A DNA stretch of 49,779 bases from the NCBI RefSeq assembly GCF_000165125.1, contig NZ_AEIU01000014.1:1-49779 (forward strand), written 5' to 3'. The translations under genes were made by a program, and so were the position numbers. This document shows positions 42,146 through 49,779 of the stretch, piece by piece. Position 1 is the stretch's first letter. The number at the start of each line of letters is the position of its first letter. Source of the stretch: Vibrio caribbeanicus ATCC BAA-2122. Lineage in GTDB: Bacteria > Pseudomonadota > Gammaproteobacteria > Enterobacterales > Vibrionaceae. The notes under the pieces were generated by a model. The model was not told where the DNA came from. It saw only the letters and a program-made list of their open reading frames with translations, and made no database searches.

Positions 42146-43702
42146 TTAAAGCTTCCTGAATTGTGCTACCAACTTGCCTTGTGAGGTCACGTTTGAAGCG
42201 AGTTCATCGCATTCTTTTTTGGTGTCAGTGGCTAGGTAATTCGTTGCAGAACAAACGTCTGTAATAGATTGTATGGTTGATTTCATTTCGTCTGAAACTC
42301 GCGCCATTTCCTCTATTGCCGTTGCAATCTGACTATTTCGTTTTGATATGTCTTTGACTTGATTGAGCAGATCATCAAGTTTTCCGCCCGATGTATTGGC
42401 GCAATTTACGCATTGGTCTGATAGCTGTATGCCTTCATTCATCGCTTGAACAGCTTTATCTGTGCTGGTTTGGATAAGTTTAATGATATTTTGTATTTCT
42501 TCTGTCGACTCATGGCTGCGTTGTGCTAATTGGCGAACTTCATCTGCCACAACCGCAAACCCTCTGCCTTGATCACCAGCCCTTGCTGCCTCAATTGCCG
42601 CATTGAGTGCCAATAAGTTTGTTTGTTCCGCGACACCTTGAATTACTATAAGGACTTCACCAATAGTTTTGCTGTGCTCTGCGAGTTGTTGAATAACGGA
42701 TGATGCAACGCTTAATTGTTCTGACAGTTCATTAATCGAATCTATCGTTTCCGTGACGGAAGACCTACCTTCTGTCGCGGCGCTGTCTGCTTGGTCTGTA
42801 ACGTCTGAAGCTTTCTGAGCATTTCTTGCTATTTCGTCCGCAGTTGTGTGCATATCATTAACCGCAGCTGCGACCTGCTCTGTTTCTGCTGTTTGATTGG
42901 TCAGGTTTTCCGCAGTGGTATCACAATTTTTTGCAGAAGAGGCGGCCATATCGGCTATTTTTTGGTTAGAGTCTTGAATTCTACCTACGACAGAATTGAG
43001 CTCAGACTGGCGCATTTTCAGTGCGAGTTGTATTTCCGAAATGTCATCAACTTTTTTGTTGTAAATCAGTTCCATAAGCGGGTTGTCAAAAACTTTTCTT
43101 GCCTCCTTTGATAGGTTTTCTAAGCGTCTGGTCAAAAGGTATGCGCTACCTGAACCTAAACCAAAAAGCAGCCAGACTGCGACTATGGGAGATAGGGTAG
43201 CGATAAAAGAGCATATGGCAGAAAAAACAAACAGAGAAGCGGTGACTCTTTGCCAGAGGCGAAAGCGAGGTAGTTTGAGTTGGATAGGAGTTTTTCCCTT
43301 ATTTAATTGAGCGTATATCTCTTCCGCGTTTTCAATATATTCTCGTTTCGGTGTCAGTCTGACGGATTGGTATTCTATCGTTTTACCATTTTCTTTAATC
43401 GGTGTTGCAAATGCATCAACCCAATAATGATCACCATTTTTACATCGATTTTTTACAATCCCCATCCAAGACTCGCCTTTTTTAATCGATCCCCACATAT
43501 TCTCGAAAGCAGCTGGTGGCATATCAGGGTGCCTAACCATATTGTGTGGCTGTCCAATAAGCTCGTCTAATGTGTACCCAGCAACCTCACAAAAATCTTC
43601 ACTTGCGTAGGTGATGTGGCTGCTCGGTTTTGTCACGGATAGTAGGTTGTACTCGGGTGGAAACGTAATCTCTTTCTGTGTAACGGGCTGATTAATCCGC
43701 AT
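42146..43702 (-). CDS. PAS-domain chemotaxis transducer (Aer-like)
   Basis: A 518-residue chemoreceptor without a periplasmic sensor. Residues 15-125 are a PAS domain of the Aer type ([45 protein letters not shown]), which in E. coli Aer binds FAD and senses redox state. A hydrophobic hairpin follows (about 150-190), then the coiled-coil signalling domain with the conserved tip ([20 protein letters not shown]). It probably reports energy or oxygen level to CheA/CheW. Ribosome site AGGAGAG precedes the ATG at 43702. It is divergent from a CheY-CheC fusion gene. Confidence 0.92.
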   Translation of the reverse strand: MRINQPVTQKEITFPPEYNLLSVTKPSSHITYASEDFCEVAGYTLDELIGQPHNMVRHPDMPPAAFENMWGSIKKGESWMGIVKNRCKNGDHYWVDAFATPIKENGKTIEYQSVRLTPKREYIENAEEIYAQLNKGKTPIQLKLPRFRLWQRVTASLFVFSAICSFIATLSPIVAVWLLFGLGSGSAYLLTRRLENLSKEARKVFDNPLMELIYNKKVDDISEIQLALKMRQSELNSVVGRIQDSNQKIADMAASSAKNCDTTAENLTNQTAETEQVAAAVNDMHTTADEIARNAQKASDVTDQADSAATEGRSSVTETIDSINELSEQLSVASSVIQQLAEHSKTIGEVLIVIQGVAEQTNLLALNAAIEAARAGDQGRGFAVVADEVRQLAQRSHESTEEIQNIIKLIQTSTDKAVQAMNEGIQLSDQCVNCANTSGGKLDDLLNQVKDISKRNSQIATAIEEMARVSDEMKSTIQSITDVCSATNYLATDTKKECDELASNVTSQGKLVAQFRKL

Positions 43703-44081
43703 GTCGCTCTCCTGTGCTAAGGGGGAAGCGACTAAAAATGAATCGCTCTTTCAGAGAGTATAAGTATAAAAAAAGAACTAATGATAAAATTGTTTTAAAA
43801 TAATAAAATCTAAATTATCTCCTGCCTGTTTTCTGTCTTCATAGTCTACGCTTATAGCTAGGGTCGCGTAATCCATACACAGCTCGGTATAAAGCGCTGT
43901 AAAATAGGATCAATAAGTATTTGTTCTTGTCATGTGTTGTTCGAGAACTTTGTTACAAAATTTGATTGAAGAAGTTTATTGTTAGTGATAACTATATCTG
44001 TATGTAATTCTTGTAATTTTGGATTGTTTGGTGGATAAGCAATCTTTTGATGGCAATTTGTAAACAGGAGTATGCGCAGGC
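43703..44081. other. Divergent promoter region, PAS transducer versus CheY-CheC gene
   Basis: About 380 bp, AT-rich in the first half. It holds the promoters of both divergent signalling genes. No gene, repeat or clear operator was seen. Confidence 0.45.
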
Positions 44082-45089
44082 ATGTCATATCCAGTTCTAA
44101 TATGCGATGACTCCACGCTAGCGAGAAAGCAAATGGCTCGCTCAGTACCGACTTCACTCAATGCGGACATTACGTTTGCGGTGCACGGTCTCGACGCGCT
44201 AGAGCAACTTGAGAGTAGCTCGTTTAAATTAATGTTCCTCGATTTGACCATGCCAGAGCTTGATGGCTACGGGACACTTGAGGAGATGAGTAAGCGAGGC
44301 ATCGATGTGCCTGTGGTAGTTGTTTCTGGGGACTTTCAACCAAAGGCAAAAGCACGTGTCTTAGAGTTAGGTGCAAAGGCATTTATTCAAAAGCCAGTCA
44401 ACAAAGACGCCCTAAACGAGATTTTAAGAGAGCTCGTTGAACCTGAAGACAAACCCCAAACTATCGTTACTCCCGTGTCCTATGAAATGCCTCGAGTTAA
44501 ACGTCGAGATACGTATATGGAGGTAGCGAATGTTTCGATTGGTCATGCCGCCGACGCTTTGGCGCGTCACTTTGACGTGTTTGTGCATCTGCCTTTGCCT
44601 AACGTAAATATCTTTGAACTTAGTGAACTCCATATGGCTCTGCGAGATTTGGCTGATAATGATCAGGTATCGGGTGTATGCCAAGGGTTTAGTGGCGAGG
44701 GAATTGCAGGGGAAGCCTTAGTTCTGTTGAGTGATTCGAGTGTCAGTGATCTCAAAAAGCTGATGAAGGTTCCTACTGAGAGTGAGGAACTCGAAGAGCT
44801 AGAGTTACTTATGGATGTTTCTAACATTCTGGTTGGCTCTTTTTTAAACGGGCTAGGTAAACAGGCGGAAGTTCGCTTCTTTCAAAGCTCCCCTGTATTA
44901 CTTGGCCGTTATATTTCAATCGACTCTGTTATCGAAAATACCACTGGGAGTTTTAATAAAACGATGACATTTGAAGTTAGCTATAAAATAGATCAGACAA
45001 CCATAGCTTGTGATCTATTGTTTATGTTCGTCGATGAATCCCTTCCGATACTCGATAATAAGTTGTCCTATCTAATGGAGGACTTCTAA
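44082..45089 (+). CDS. Response regulator: receiver domain fused to CheC/CheX-like phosphatase
   Basis: A 335-residue cytoplasmic protein. Residues 1-120 are a receiver: D9-D10 (ICDDS), phosphorylation site D54 (MFLDLTMPE), S82 and K104 (IQKPVN). Residues 140-335 match the CheC-like family, with the signature helix ELLMDVSNILVGSFLNGLGK and its E and N residues that act on CheY-phosphate. So it may be a phosphorylation-controlled phosphatase for chemotaxis signalling. The stop overlaps the start of the next gene by one base (TAATG), so the PAS protein is probably translated together with it. Confidence 0.88.
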   Translation: MSYPVLICDDSTLARKQMARSVPTSLNADITFAVHGLDALEQLESSSFKLMFLDLTMPELDGYGTLEEMSKRGIDVPVVVVSGDFQPKAKARVLELGAKAFIQKPVNKDALNEILRELVEPEDKPQTIVTPVSYEMPRVKRRDTYMEVANVSIGHAADALARHFDVFVHLPLPNVNIFELSELHMALRDLADNDQVSGVCQGFSGEGIAGEALVLLSDSSVSDLKKLMKVPTESEELEELELLMDVSNILVGSFLNGLGKQAEVRFFQSSPVLLGRYISIDSVIENTTGSFNKTMTFEVSYKIDQTTIACDLLFMFVDESLPILDNKLSYLMEDF

Positions 45090-45526
45090 TGAACTCATTA
45101 CCAGCAGAGTTTGAACAATTCCATTGGATGGTCGACATGGTTCAAAATGTTGACCTTGGGCTGATTGTGTTAGATAGAGAACACAATGTTCAGCTCTGGA
45201 ACGGTTTTATGACCCATCACAGCGGCATTCAAGGGCATGATGCAATTGGTAAATCATTATTTGACATATTCCCCGAAATTCCCAAAGAATGGTTGCAGCT
45301 TAAGACCAAGCCGGTATATGACTTGGGATGTCGTAGTTTTATAACTTGGCGACAAAGACCTTATTTGTTTAAGTGTCGAAATGTTCGTCCTGTGACTCAG
45401 CAGGCTGATTTCATGTATCAAAATATAACTTTAAACCCAATGAGAACAACTACAGGCGAAGTCAAGTCTCTATTTCTTTCAGTCCAAGATGCAACGTCTG
45501 AAGCATTAGCATCATTAAAAATCTGA
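45089..45526 (+). CDS. Single PAS-domain protein
   Basis: A 145-residue cytoplasmic protein made of one PAS domain: MVDMVQNVDLGLIVLDREHN, VQLWNGFMTHHSGI, IGKSLFDIFPEIP and a terminal FLSVQDATSE strand. There is no output domain, so it probably acts by binding partners. It is translationally coupled to the receiver-CheC protein, which suggests that the two form a sensor pair. Ligand or cofactor unknown. Confidence 0.85.
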   Translation: MNSLPAEFEQFHWMVDMVQNVDLGLIVLDREHNVQLWNGFMTHHSGIQGHDAIGKSLFDIFPEIPKEWLQLKTKPVYDLGCRSFITWRQRPYLFKCRNVRPVTQQADFMYQNITLNPMRTTTGEVKSLFLSVQDATSEALASLKI

Positions 45527-45562
45527 AAAGATTAACGGAGTATATTAAGCCAAAGTTTAATC

Positions 45563-47083
45563 ATGTCAGAAATCATTTCCCGCGACATACCCTATAAATT
45601 ATATACAAGCCAACAAGTAAAAGTGGGCGAAAAAGAGCTGACTGAGAAAAAAGGCTTTGAAATGTACACGCTAATGAAACGTGCAGGTCAGGCCGTCTAT
45701 GCATTAATTCAGTTGCAATACCCGAGTGCTGATAGAATTCTAGTGTTCTGTGGTAATGGTAATAATGGTGGTGATGCATTTGTAGTTGCGACCCTAGCAA
45801 AGCTAGATGGAAGAAATGTCAGTCTCGTTTTTAACGGTCAAAAGGAACGACTTTCTGAAGACGGTCTGCGAGCTTATCAGGAATGGATTGATGCAGGAGG
45901 AGATATAACAGAAATAAGTGAAGAAGATATTGTCTCCTCTTTTGATCTTATCGTTGACGGTTTGTTAGGCACAGGGATTTCTGGAAAAGTAAGACCGCAG
46001 CTACAAAACTTAATCAGCAAAATTAATCATCTTTCTATTCCTATTGTGAGCATTGATGTTCCATCTGGTCTTTGCTCTGATACTGGGGGTAAGCTTGGAG
46101 AGGTGATAAAATCTGATCACACTGTCAGCTTTATCGGTGTTAAACGAGGCCTGTTGACAGGTTACGCGCGAAATTATGTTGGGGAGCTTTTTTTCGCGGG
46201 CCTTGGCATTGAAGATGAGTTTCAACGTTGTTATCCCACAAATGTTTCTGTGTTATCCAAGACGGAGTTATTGAATTGCCTTCCCAAACGAGAGTCTATC
46301 GCTCATAAAGGGACAAATGGTCGGCTACTTTGTTTGGGCGGAAATTCTGGCTACTCTGGGGCAATAAATCTCTGCTCAAGGGCAGCTGCGCGGACGGGAA
46401 CAGGATTGATTAAAGTACTGTGTCATAAGGATTCAAGTGTCTCATTACAGGTAAGTTGTCCAGAGGTTATGACTCAGAGTTGGTGTGGCGACAATAGGGA
46501 ATTACGGGATGCATTACTTTTTGCTGACGTAGTGGCATTAGGCCCGGGGATGGGAAGAGATCAGTGGGCGAAACAACTTTATATGCGTATTTCTGATGTC
46601 GATAAGCCCAAAGTTTTAGATGCTGATGCTCTGTATTTCTTGAGCTTAGCACCAAATAAAGACCCTTATCGTATCTTGACACCTCACCCGGGAGAGGCGG
46701 CAATGCTTTTGGGACTAACGGTTAAAGAGATTGAGCAGGATCGTTTTTCTGCCGTGCACGACCTACACGAAAAGTATGGGGGTGTAATCGTTTTAAAGGG
46801 AGCAGGGACTCTTATTTATGATGGTCATTTCATATTTATCTGTAACGCAGGCAGCCCTGCAATGGCATCTGGGGGAATGGGGGATATTTTGACGGGTATT
46901 GTCTCCTCTTTGTTGGCGCAAGGCCAGTCTCTTATCGAAGCGGCAAAAACAGGGGTTCTTCTACATAGTGTCGCTGCCGACCAAATTGCTGAGAGGGAAG
47001 GACCTGTAGGACTTCTTGCTGGAGATGTTATCCAAGAAGTTCGTCAAGTTATGAACCTATGGCTGAGCGAGAGTAGTTTATAA
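45563..47083 (+). CDS. nnr: Bifunctional NAD(P)H-hydrate epimerase / ADP-dependent dehydratase (Nnr)
   Basis: A 506-residue metabolite-repair enzyme. The N-terminal half (about 10-220) is the YjeF_N epimerase (GNGNNGGDAFV, GLLGTGISG, SIDVPSGL). The C-terminal half (about 240-506) is the dehydratase with a ribokinase-like fold (HKGTNGRLLCLGGNSGYSGA, LGPGMGRD, TPHPGEAAMLL, AGSPAMASGGMGDILTGI). It converts damaged, hydrated NADH or NADPH back to the active form. In many gammaproteobacteria this gene sits beside tsaE; here it is between a PAS gene and thrS. Confidence 0.95.
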   Translation: MSEIISRDIPYKLYTSQQVKVGEKELTEKKGFEMYTLMKRAGQAVYALIQLQYPSADRILVFCGNGNNGGDAFVVATLAKLDGRNVSLVFNGQKERLSEDGLRAYQEWIDAGGDITEISEEDIVSSFDLIVDGLLGTGISGKVRPQLQNLISKINHLSIPIVSIDVPSGLCSDTGGKLGEVIKSDHTVSFIGVKRGLLTGYARNYVGELFFAGLGIEDEFQRCYPTNVSVLSKTELLNCLPKRESIAHKGTNGRLLCLGGNSGYSGAINLCSRAAARTGTGLIKVLCHKDSSVSLQVSCPEVMTQSWCGDNRELRDALLFADVVALGPGMGRDQWAKQLYMRISDVDKPKVLDADALYFLSLAPNKDPYRILTPHPGEAAMLLGLTVKEIEQDRFSAVHDLHEKYGGVIVLKGAGTLIYDGHFIFICNAGSPAMASGGMGDILTGIVSSLLAQGQSLIEAAKTGVLLHSVAADQIAEREGPVGLLAGDVIQEVRQVMNLWLSESSL

Positions 47084-47463
47084 ACCTCTGCGACACTCTT
47101 CAACAGGAAGCGTCTTGTTGGTATGCTGATTTCGCTACCAACTTTCAATGTAGGTAACTAAATCCTTATACTTTTGCCTTGTCTGTGAGACAAATAATCT
47201 CTTCAGGCCTTAAATTCCAAGGTTACCTTAATATACAACCGAATGTCTTGGTGTTGTGTAGATGTAAGTACATAAAAATAGTGTGTCTTTTTAAGTTCAA
47301 CTAGTTTAAACTCCACAGCTGGCTCATTGAGAGGTTCATCTGTATTTGTTCCTAAAAGTGCGCCAGATACATAAAAGTCTTTATTACTTTCTCACTCAAA
47401 ATAAAGATCGATTTTATTTTCATGTGTTGCTTGGTGTGCAACACCACTGTTAAGGACAGTTAA
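47084..47463. other. Intergenic region with thrS leader hairpins
   Basis: 380 bp between nnr and thrS. A stem GTTGGTA/TACCAAC (47117-47142) with a modest T-rich end may terminate nnr. Further on are TTGTCT/AGACAA with loop GTG (47179-47193) and AAGGT/ACCTT (about 47218-47228). E. coli thrS mRNA has tRNA-like hairpins that bind ThrRS for translational autoregulation; whether these short stems are the equivalent cannot be decided by eye. AAGGAC is the thrS ribosome site. Confidence 0.4.
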
Positions 47464-49392
47464 ATGCCTATTATTACTCTTCCTGACGGCAGTCAGCGTC
47501 AGTTCGATAACCCCGTTTCTACCCTTGATGTTGCTCAGTCTATTGGTCCTGGTCTTGCGAAAGCAACGATTGCAGGTCGTGTGGATGGACAGCGTGTTGA
47601 TGCGTGTGATCTCATCGAACAAGATGCAAGCTTAGAAATTATTACCGTAAAAGATGAAGTTGACGGTTTAGAAATCGTGCGACATTCATGTGCTCACCTA
47701 CTTGGTCATGCGATTAAGCAATTGTACCCAGAAGCCAAAATGGCTATTGGTCCGACGATTGATAGCGGCTTTTACTATGATATCGATTTAGAACAGTCTT
47801 TAACCCAAGAAGACCTCGAAAAAATCGAAAAGCGCATGAAAGAATTGGCGAAAACCAAGTATGCGGTTGTAAAGAAAAAGGTAAGCTGGCAGGAAGCTCG
47901 CGACGCGTTTGAGGGTCGTAGAGAAACATACAAGATGGAAATTCTGGACGAGAACGTATCACGTGACGATCGTCCAGGCTTATATCATCATGAAGAATAC
48001 ATTGATATGTGTCGTGGTCCTCACGTTCCACATATGGGTTTCTGTCAGCATTTCACGCTATTAAGTATCGCTGGTGCTTACTGGCGTGGTAATAGCGACA
48101 ACAAAATGTTGCAGCGTATATACGGAACGGCTTTTCACGATAAAAAAGCACTGAAAGCGCACTTGACTCGCCTAGAAGAAGCAGCAAAGCGTGATCACCG
48201 TAAAATTGGTAAGCAGCTAGATCTTTTCCATATGCAGCAAGAAGCGCCAGGTATGGTATTCTGGCACCATAATGGTTGGTCTATATTCCGTGATCTCGAA
48301 GTGTTTGTTCGTGAGAAGCTCACCGAGTATGACTATCAAGAGGTGAAAGGTCCTCTTATTATGGATCGCGTTCTTTGGGAGCGCTCTGGTCACTGGGATA
48401 AATACGCAGATGCAATGTTCACCACTGCATCTGAGAACCGAGATTATGCACTTAAGCCAATGAACTGCCCAGGTCACGTTCAGATTTTTAACCAAGGTCT
48501 GAAGTCTTATCGTGATCTTCCATTACGTATGGCGGAATTTGGTTCATGTCATCGTAACGAGCCGTCGGGTGCCTTGCATGGTATTATGCGTGTTCGTGGC
48601 TTTACACAAGACGATGCTCATATTTTCTGTACTGAGAGCCAGATCCAAGAAGAGGTTACTTCTTGCATCAAGATGGTTTACGATACATACGAAACGTTTG
48701 GTTTTAGCAATATCGCTGTTAAACTATCTACTCGTCCAGAAAAACGCGTTGGTTCTGATGAAATATGGGACGAATCAGAACAAGCACTTAAACAGTCACT
48801 TGAAGCTATGGATATTCCCTATGAAATTCAAGAGGGTGAAGGTGCATTCTATGGTCCAAAGATTGAGTTTACTTTACATGATTGTCTAGACCGTGCGTGG
48901 CAGTGTGGCACTGTTCAGCTTGACTTCAACCTACCGGGTCGCTTAGGAGCAACCTACGTAGATGAAAATAATGAGCGACAAGTCCCTGTTATGATTCACC
49001 GTGCGATACTGGGTTCTTTGGAACGCTTTATTGGGATTTTGATCGAAGAATACTACGGTTTCTTCCCAACTTGGTTATCGCCAGAACAAGCCATAATCAT
49101 GAATATTACTGACAAACAGTCAGATTATGTCCATGAAGTGGCACAAAAACTACAAAAATGTGGAATTAGAGCCAAAGCAGACTTGAGAAATGAGAAGATT
49201 GGCTTTAAAATCCGCGAACATACTTTGAAGCGTGTACCTTACATGTTGGTTTGTGGTGACCAAGAAATGGAAGCCGGAGAAATCGCAGTACGTACTCGCA
49301 AAGGTAAGGATCTCGGTAAGTTTAAAGTGGATGATTTTGTTTCTTACATCCAAGACGAGATTTCGAGCCGTAAGCTCAATCTGGAGGAATAA
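47464..49392 (+). CDS. thrS: Threonyl-tRNA synthetase
   Basis: A class II synthetase of 642 residues, the same length as in E. coli, that charges tRNA-Thr. Visible are the N-terminal TGS domain (about 1-61), the editing domain with [14 protein letters not shown] and the later [10 protein letters not shown], motif 2 ([20 protein letters not shown]), zinc-site residues in KPMNCPGH and IHRAILGS, and the C-terminal anticodon-binding domain ([17 protein letters not shown]). The stop is followed after 3 bases by the AUU start of infC, and the thrS 3' end carries the infC ribosome site, so the two are coupled as in other gammaproteobacteria. Confidence 0.98.
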   Translation: MPIITLPDGSQRQFDNPVSTLDVAQSIGPGLAKATIAGRVDGQRVDACDLIEQDASLEIITVKDEVDGLEIVRHSCAHLLGHAIKQLYPEAKMAIGPTIDSGFYYDIDLEQSLTQEDLEKIEKRMKELAKTKYAVVKKKVSWQEARDAFEGRRETYKMEILDENVSRDDRPGLYHHEEYIDMCRGPHVPHMGFCQHFTLLSIAGAYWRGNSDNKMLQRIYGTAFHDKKALKAHLTRLEEAAKRDHRKIGKQLDLFHMQQEAPGMVFWHHNGWSIFRDLEVFVREKLTEYDYQEVKGPLIMDRVLWERSGHWDKYADAMFTTASENRDYALKPMNCPGHVQIFNQGLKSYRDLPLRMAEFGSCHRNEPSGALHGIMRVRGFTQDDAHIFCTESQIQEEVTSCIKMVYDTYETFGFSNIAVKLSTRPEKRVGSDEIWDESEQALKQSLEAMDIPYEIQEGEGAFYGPKIEFTLHDCLDRAWQCGTVQLDFNLPGRLGATYVDENNERQVPVMIHRAILGSLERFIGILIEEYYGFFPTWLSPEQAIIMNITDKQSDYVHEVAQKLQKCGIRAKADLRNEKIGFKIREHTLKRVPYMLVCGDQEMEAGEIAVRTRKGKDLGKFKVDDFVSYIQDEISSRKLNLEE

Positions 49393-49395
49393 GCT

Positions 49396-49779
49396 ATTAA
49401 AGGCGGAAGACGCGGCCAACAACCGGCCAAGCAAAGTGCTCATCGTTTAAACGGTGAAATTCGTGGCGTTCGTGAAGTTCGTTTGACAGGCGCAGATGGT
49501 GAATCGGTTGGTATTGTATCAATCCAAGACGCTGTTGCTGCAGCTGAAGACGCTGGCATGGATCTGGTAGAAATCAGTCCAAATGCAGAGCCACCAGTAT
49601 GTCGAGTGATGGACTACGGTAAATTCCTCTTTGAAAAGAGCAAAGCTGCTAAAGAGCAGAAGAAAAAGCAAAAGCAGATTCAGATCAAGGAAGTTAAATT
49701 CCGACCTGGAACTGATATAGGAGACTATCAGGTAAAACTACGCAACCTGACGCGTTTCCTAGAAGAAGGCAACAAAGTG
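49396..49779 (+). CDS. infC: Translation initiation factor IF-3 (partial; AUU start)
   Basis: The first 128 codons of infC, cut off by the window end. It begins ATT AAA GGC GGA, the rare AUU start conserved for infC, with GGAGG (49383-49387) 8 bases upstream inside the thrS 3' end. The sequence includes the IF-3 N-terminal domain ([36 protein letters not shown]) and the linker [21 protein letters not shown]-3 discriminates against non-standard starts, so the AUU codon gives negative autoregulation, an established mechanism in E. coli. Confidence 0.97.
   Translation, partial: MKGGRRGQQPAKQSAHRLNGEIRGVREVRLTGADGESVGIVSIQDAVAAAEDAGMDLVEISPNAEPPVCRVMDYGKFLFEKSKAAKEQKKKQKQIQIKEVKFRPGTDIGDYQVKLRNLTRFLEEGNKV

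Noticed and set aside
47122-47280. Possible threonine leader peptide before thrS
   Set aside because: Short frames here (for example at about 47123 and 47242) contain only one Thr codon each and no terminator follows.

Overview
The window reads as chromosomal DNA of a marine gammaproteobacterium of the Vibrionaceae. The evidence is the thrS-infC pair with an AUU-started infC, a 153-residue LuxT-type TetR regulator, a VasX-like MIX effector of type VI secretion, a dCache chemoreceptor, CcoN/O/P genes, and a base composition that looks to be in the low forties for GC. There are no rRNA or tRNA genes, CRISPR arrays, prophages or intact insertion sequences. Most of it is a mosaic of short accessory operons, ending in core translation genes.

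Region 1 (1-6.6 kb): a periplasmic BOF protein, a CPBP membrane protease, and a two-gene minus-strand unit of an S66 (MccF/LdcA-like) peptidase followed by a divergent cysteinyl-tRNA synthetase. Between these two lies what looks like a complete ribosome-mediated transcription attenuator: a 24-codon leader peptide with three consecutive Cys codons, mutually exclusive RNA stems, and a strong intrinsic terminator just before the cysS start. This is the most striking feature of the window. It predicts that this CysRS is switched on when charged tRNA-Cys runs low; together with the MccF-like peptidase it suggests an inducible resistance module against an agent that blocks the housekeeping CysRS. 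Two orphan secreted proteins and a stand-alone phosphopantetheinyl transferase follow.

Region 2 (6.6-18.2 kb): an RND efflux pump with its adaptor, then an orphan type VI effector island: DUF6484-like protein, a 1480-residue PAAR-like/MIX effector with C-terminal membrane segments, its membrane immunity protein, and a 60-bp remnant of a second immunity gene. A lipoprotein gene ends the island.

Region 3 (18.2-29.7 kb): a periplasmic cupin, a secreted LVIVD-repeat protein, a LysE exporter, an SDR enzyme, a cysteine dioxygenase that keeps the Cys-Tyr cofactor residues, a 41-residue membrane ORF whose start lies in a 14-bp inverted repeat, and a cbb3-type oxidase operon. The last gene of that operon fuses CcoP to a triheme dehydrogenase-type cytochrome c, giving five haems in one chain. 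pyrC follows.

Region 4 (29.7-45.5 kb): a MOSC/flavin reductase/ferredoxin fusion, an EamA exporter divergent from an AraC regulator, an M14-type peptidase, a DUF808 membrane protein, a FrnE-like DsbA protein, two chemoreceptors (dCache and PAS), a cupin-only AraC-like protein, an acyltransferase, a 20-residue-repeat secreted protein, luxT, and a CheY-CheC fusion with a PAS protein.

Region 5 (45.5-49.8 kb): the bifunctional NAD(P)HX repair enzyme, thrS and the start of infC. Convergent gene pairs are mostly separated by clear hairpin terminators. All functions are assigned by reading motifs in the translated sequence; no database search was run.
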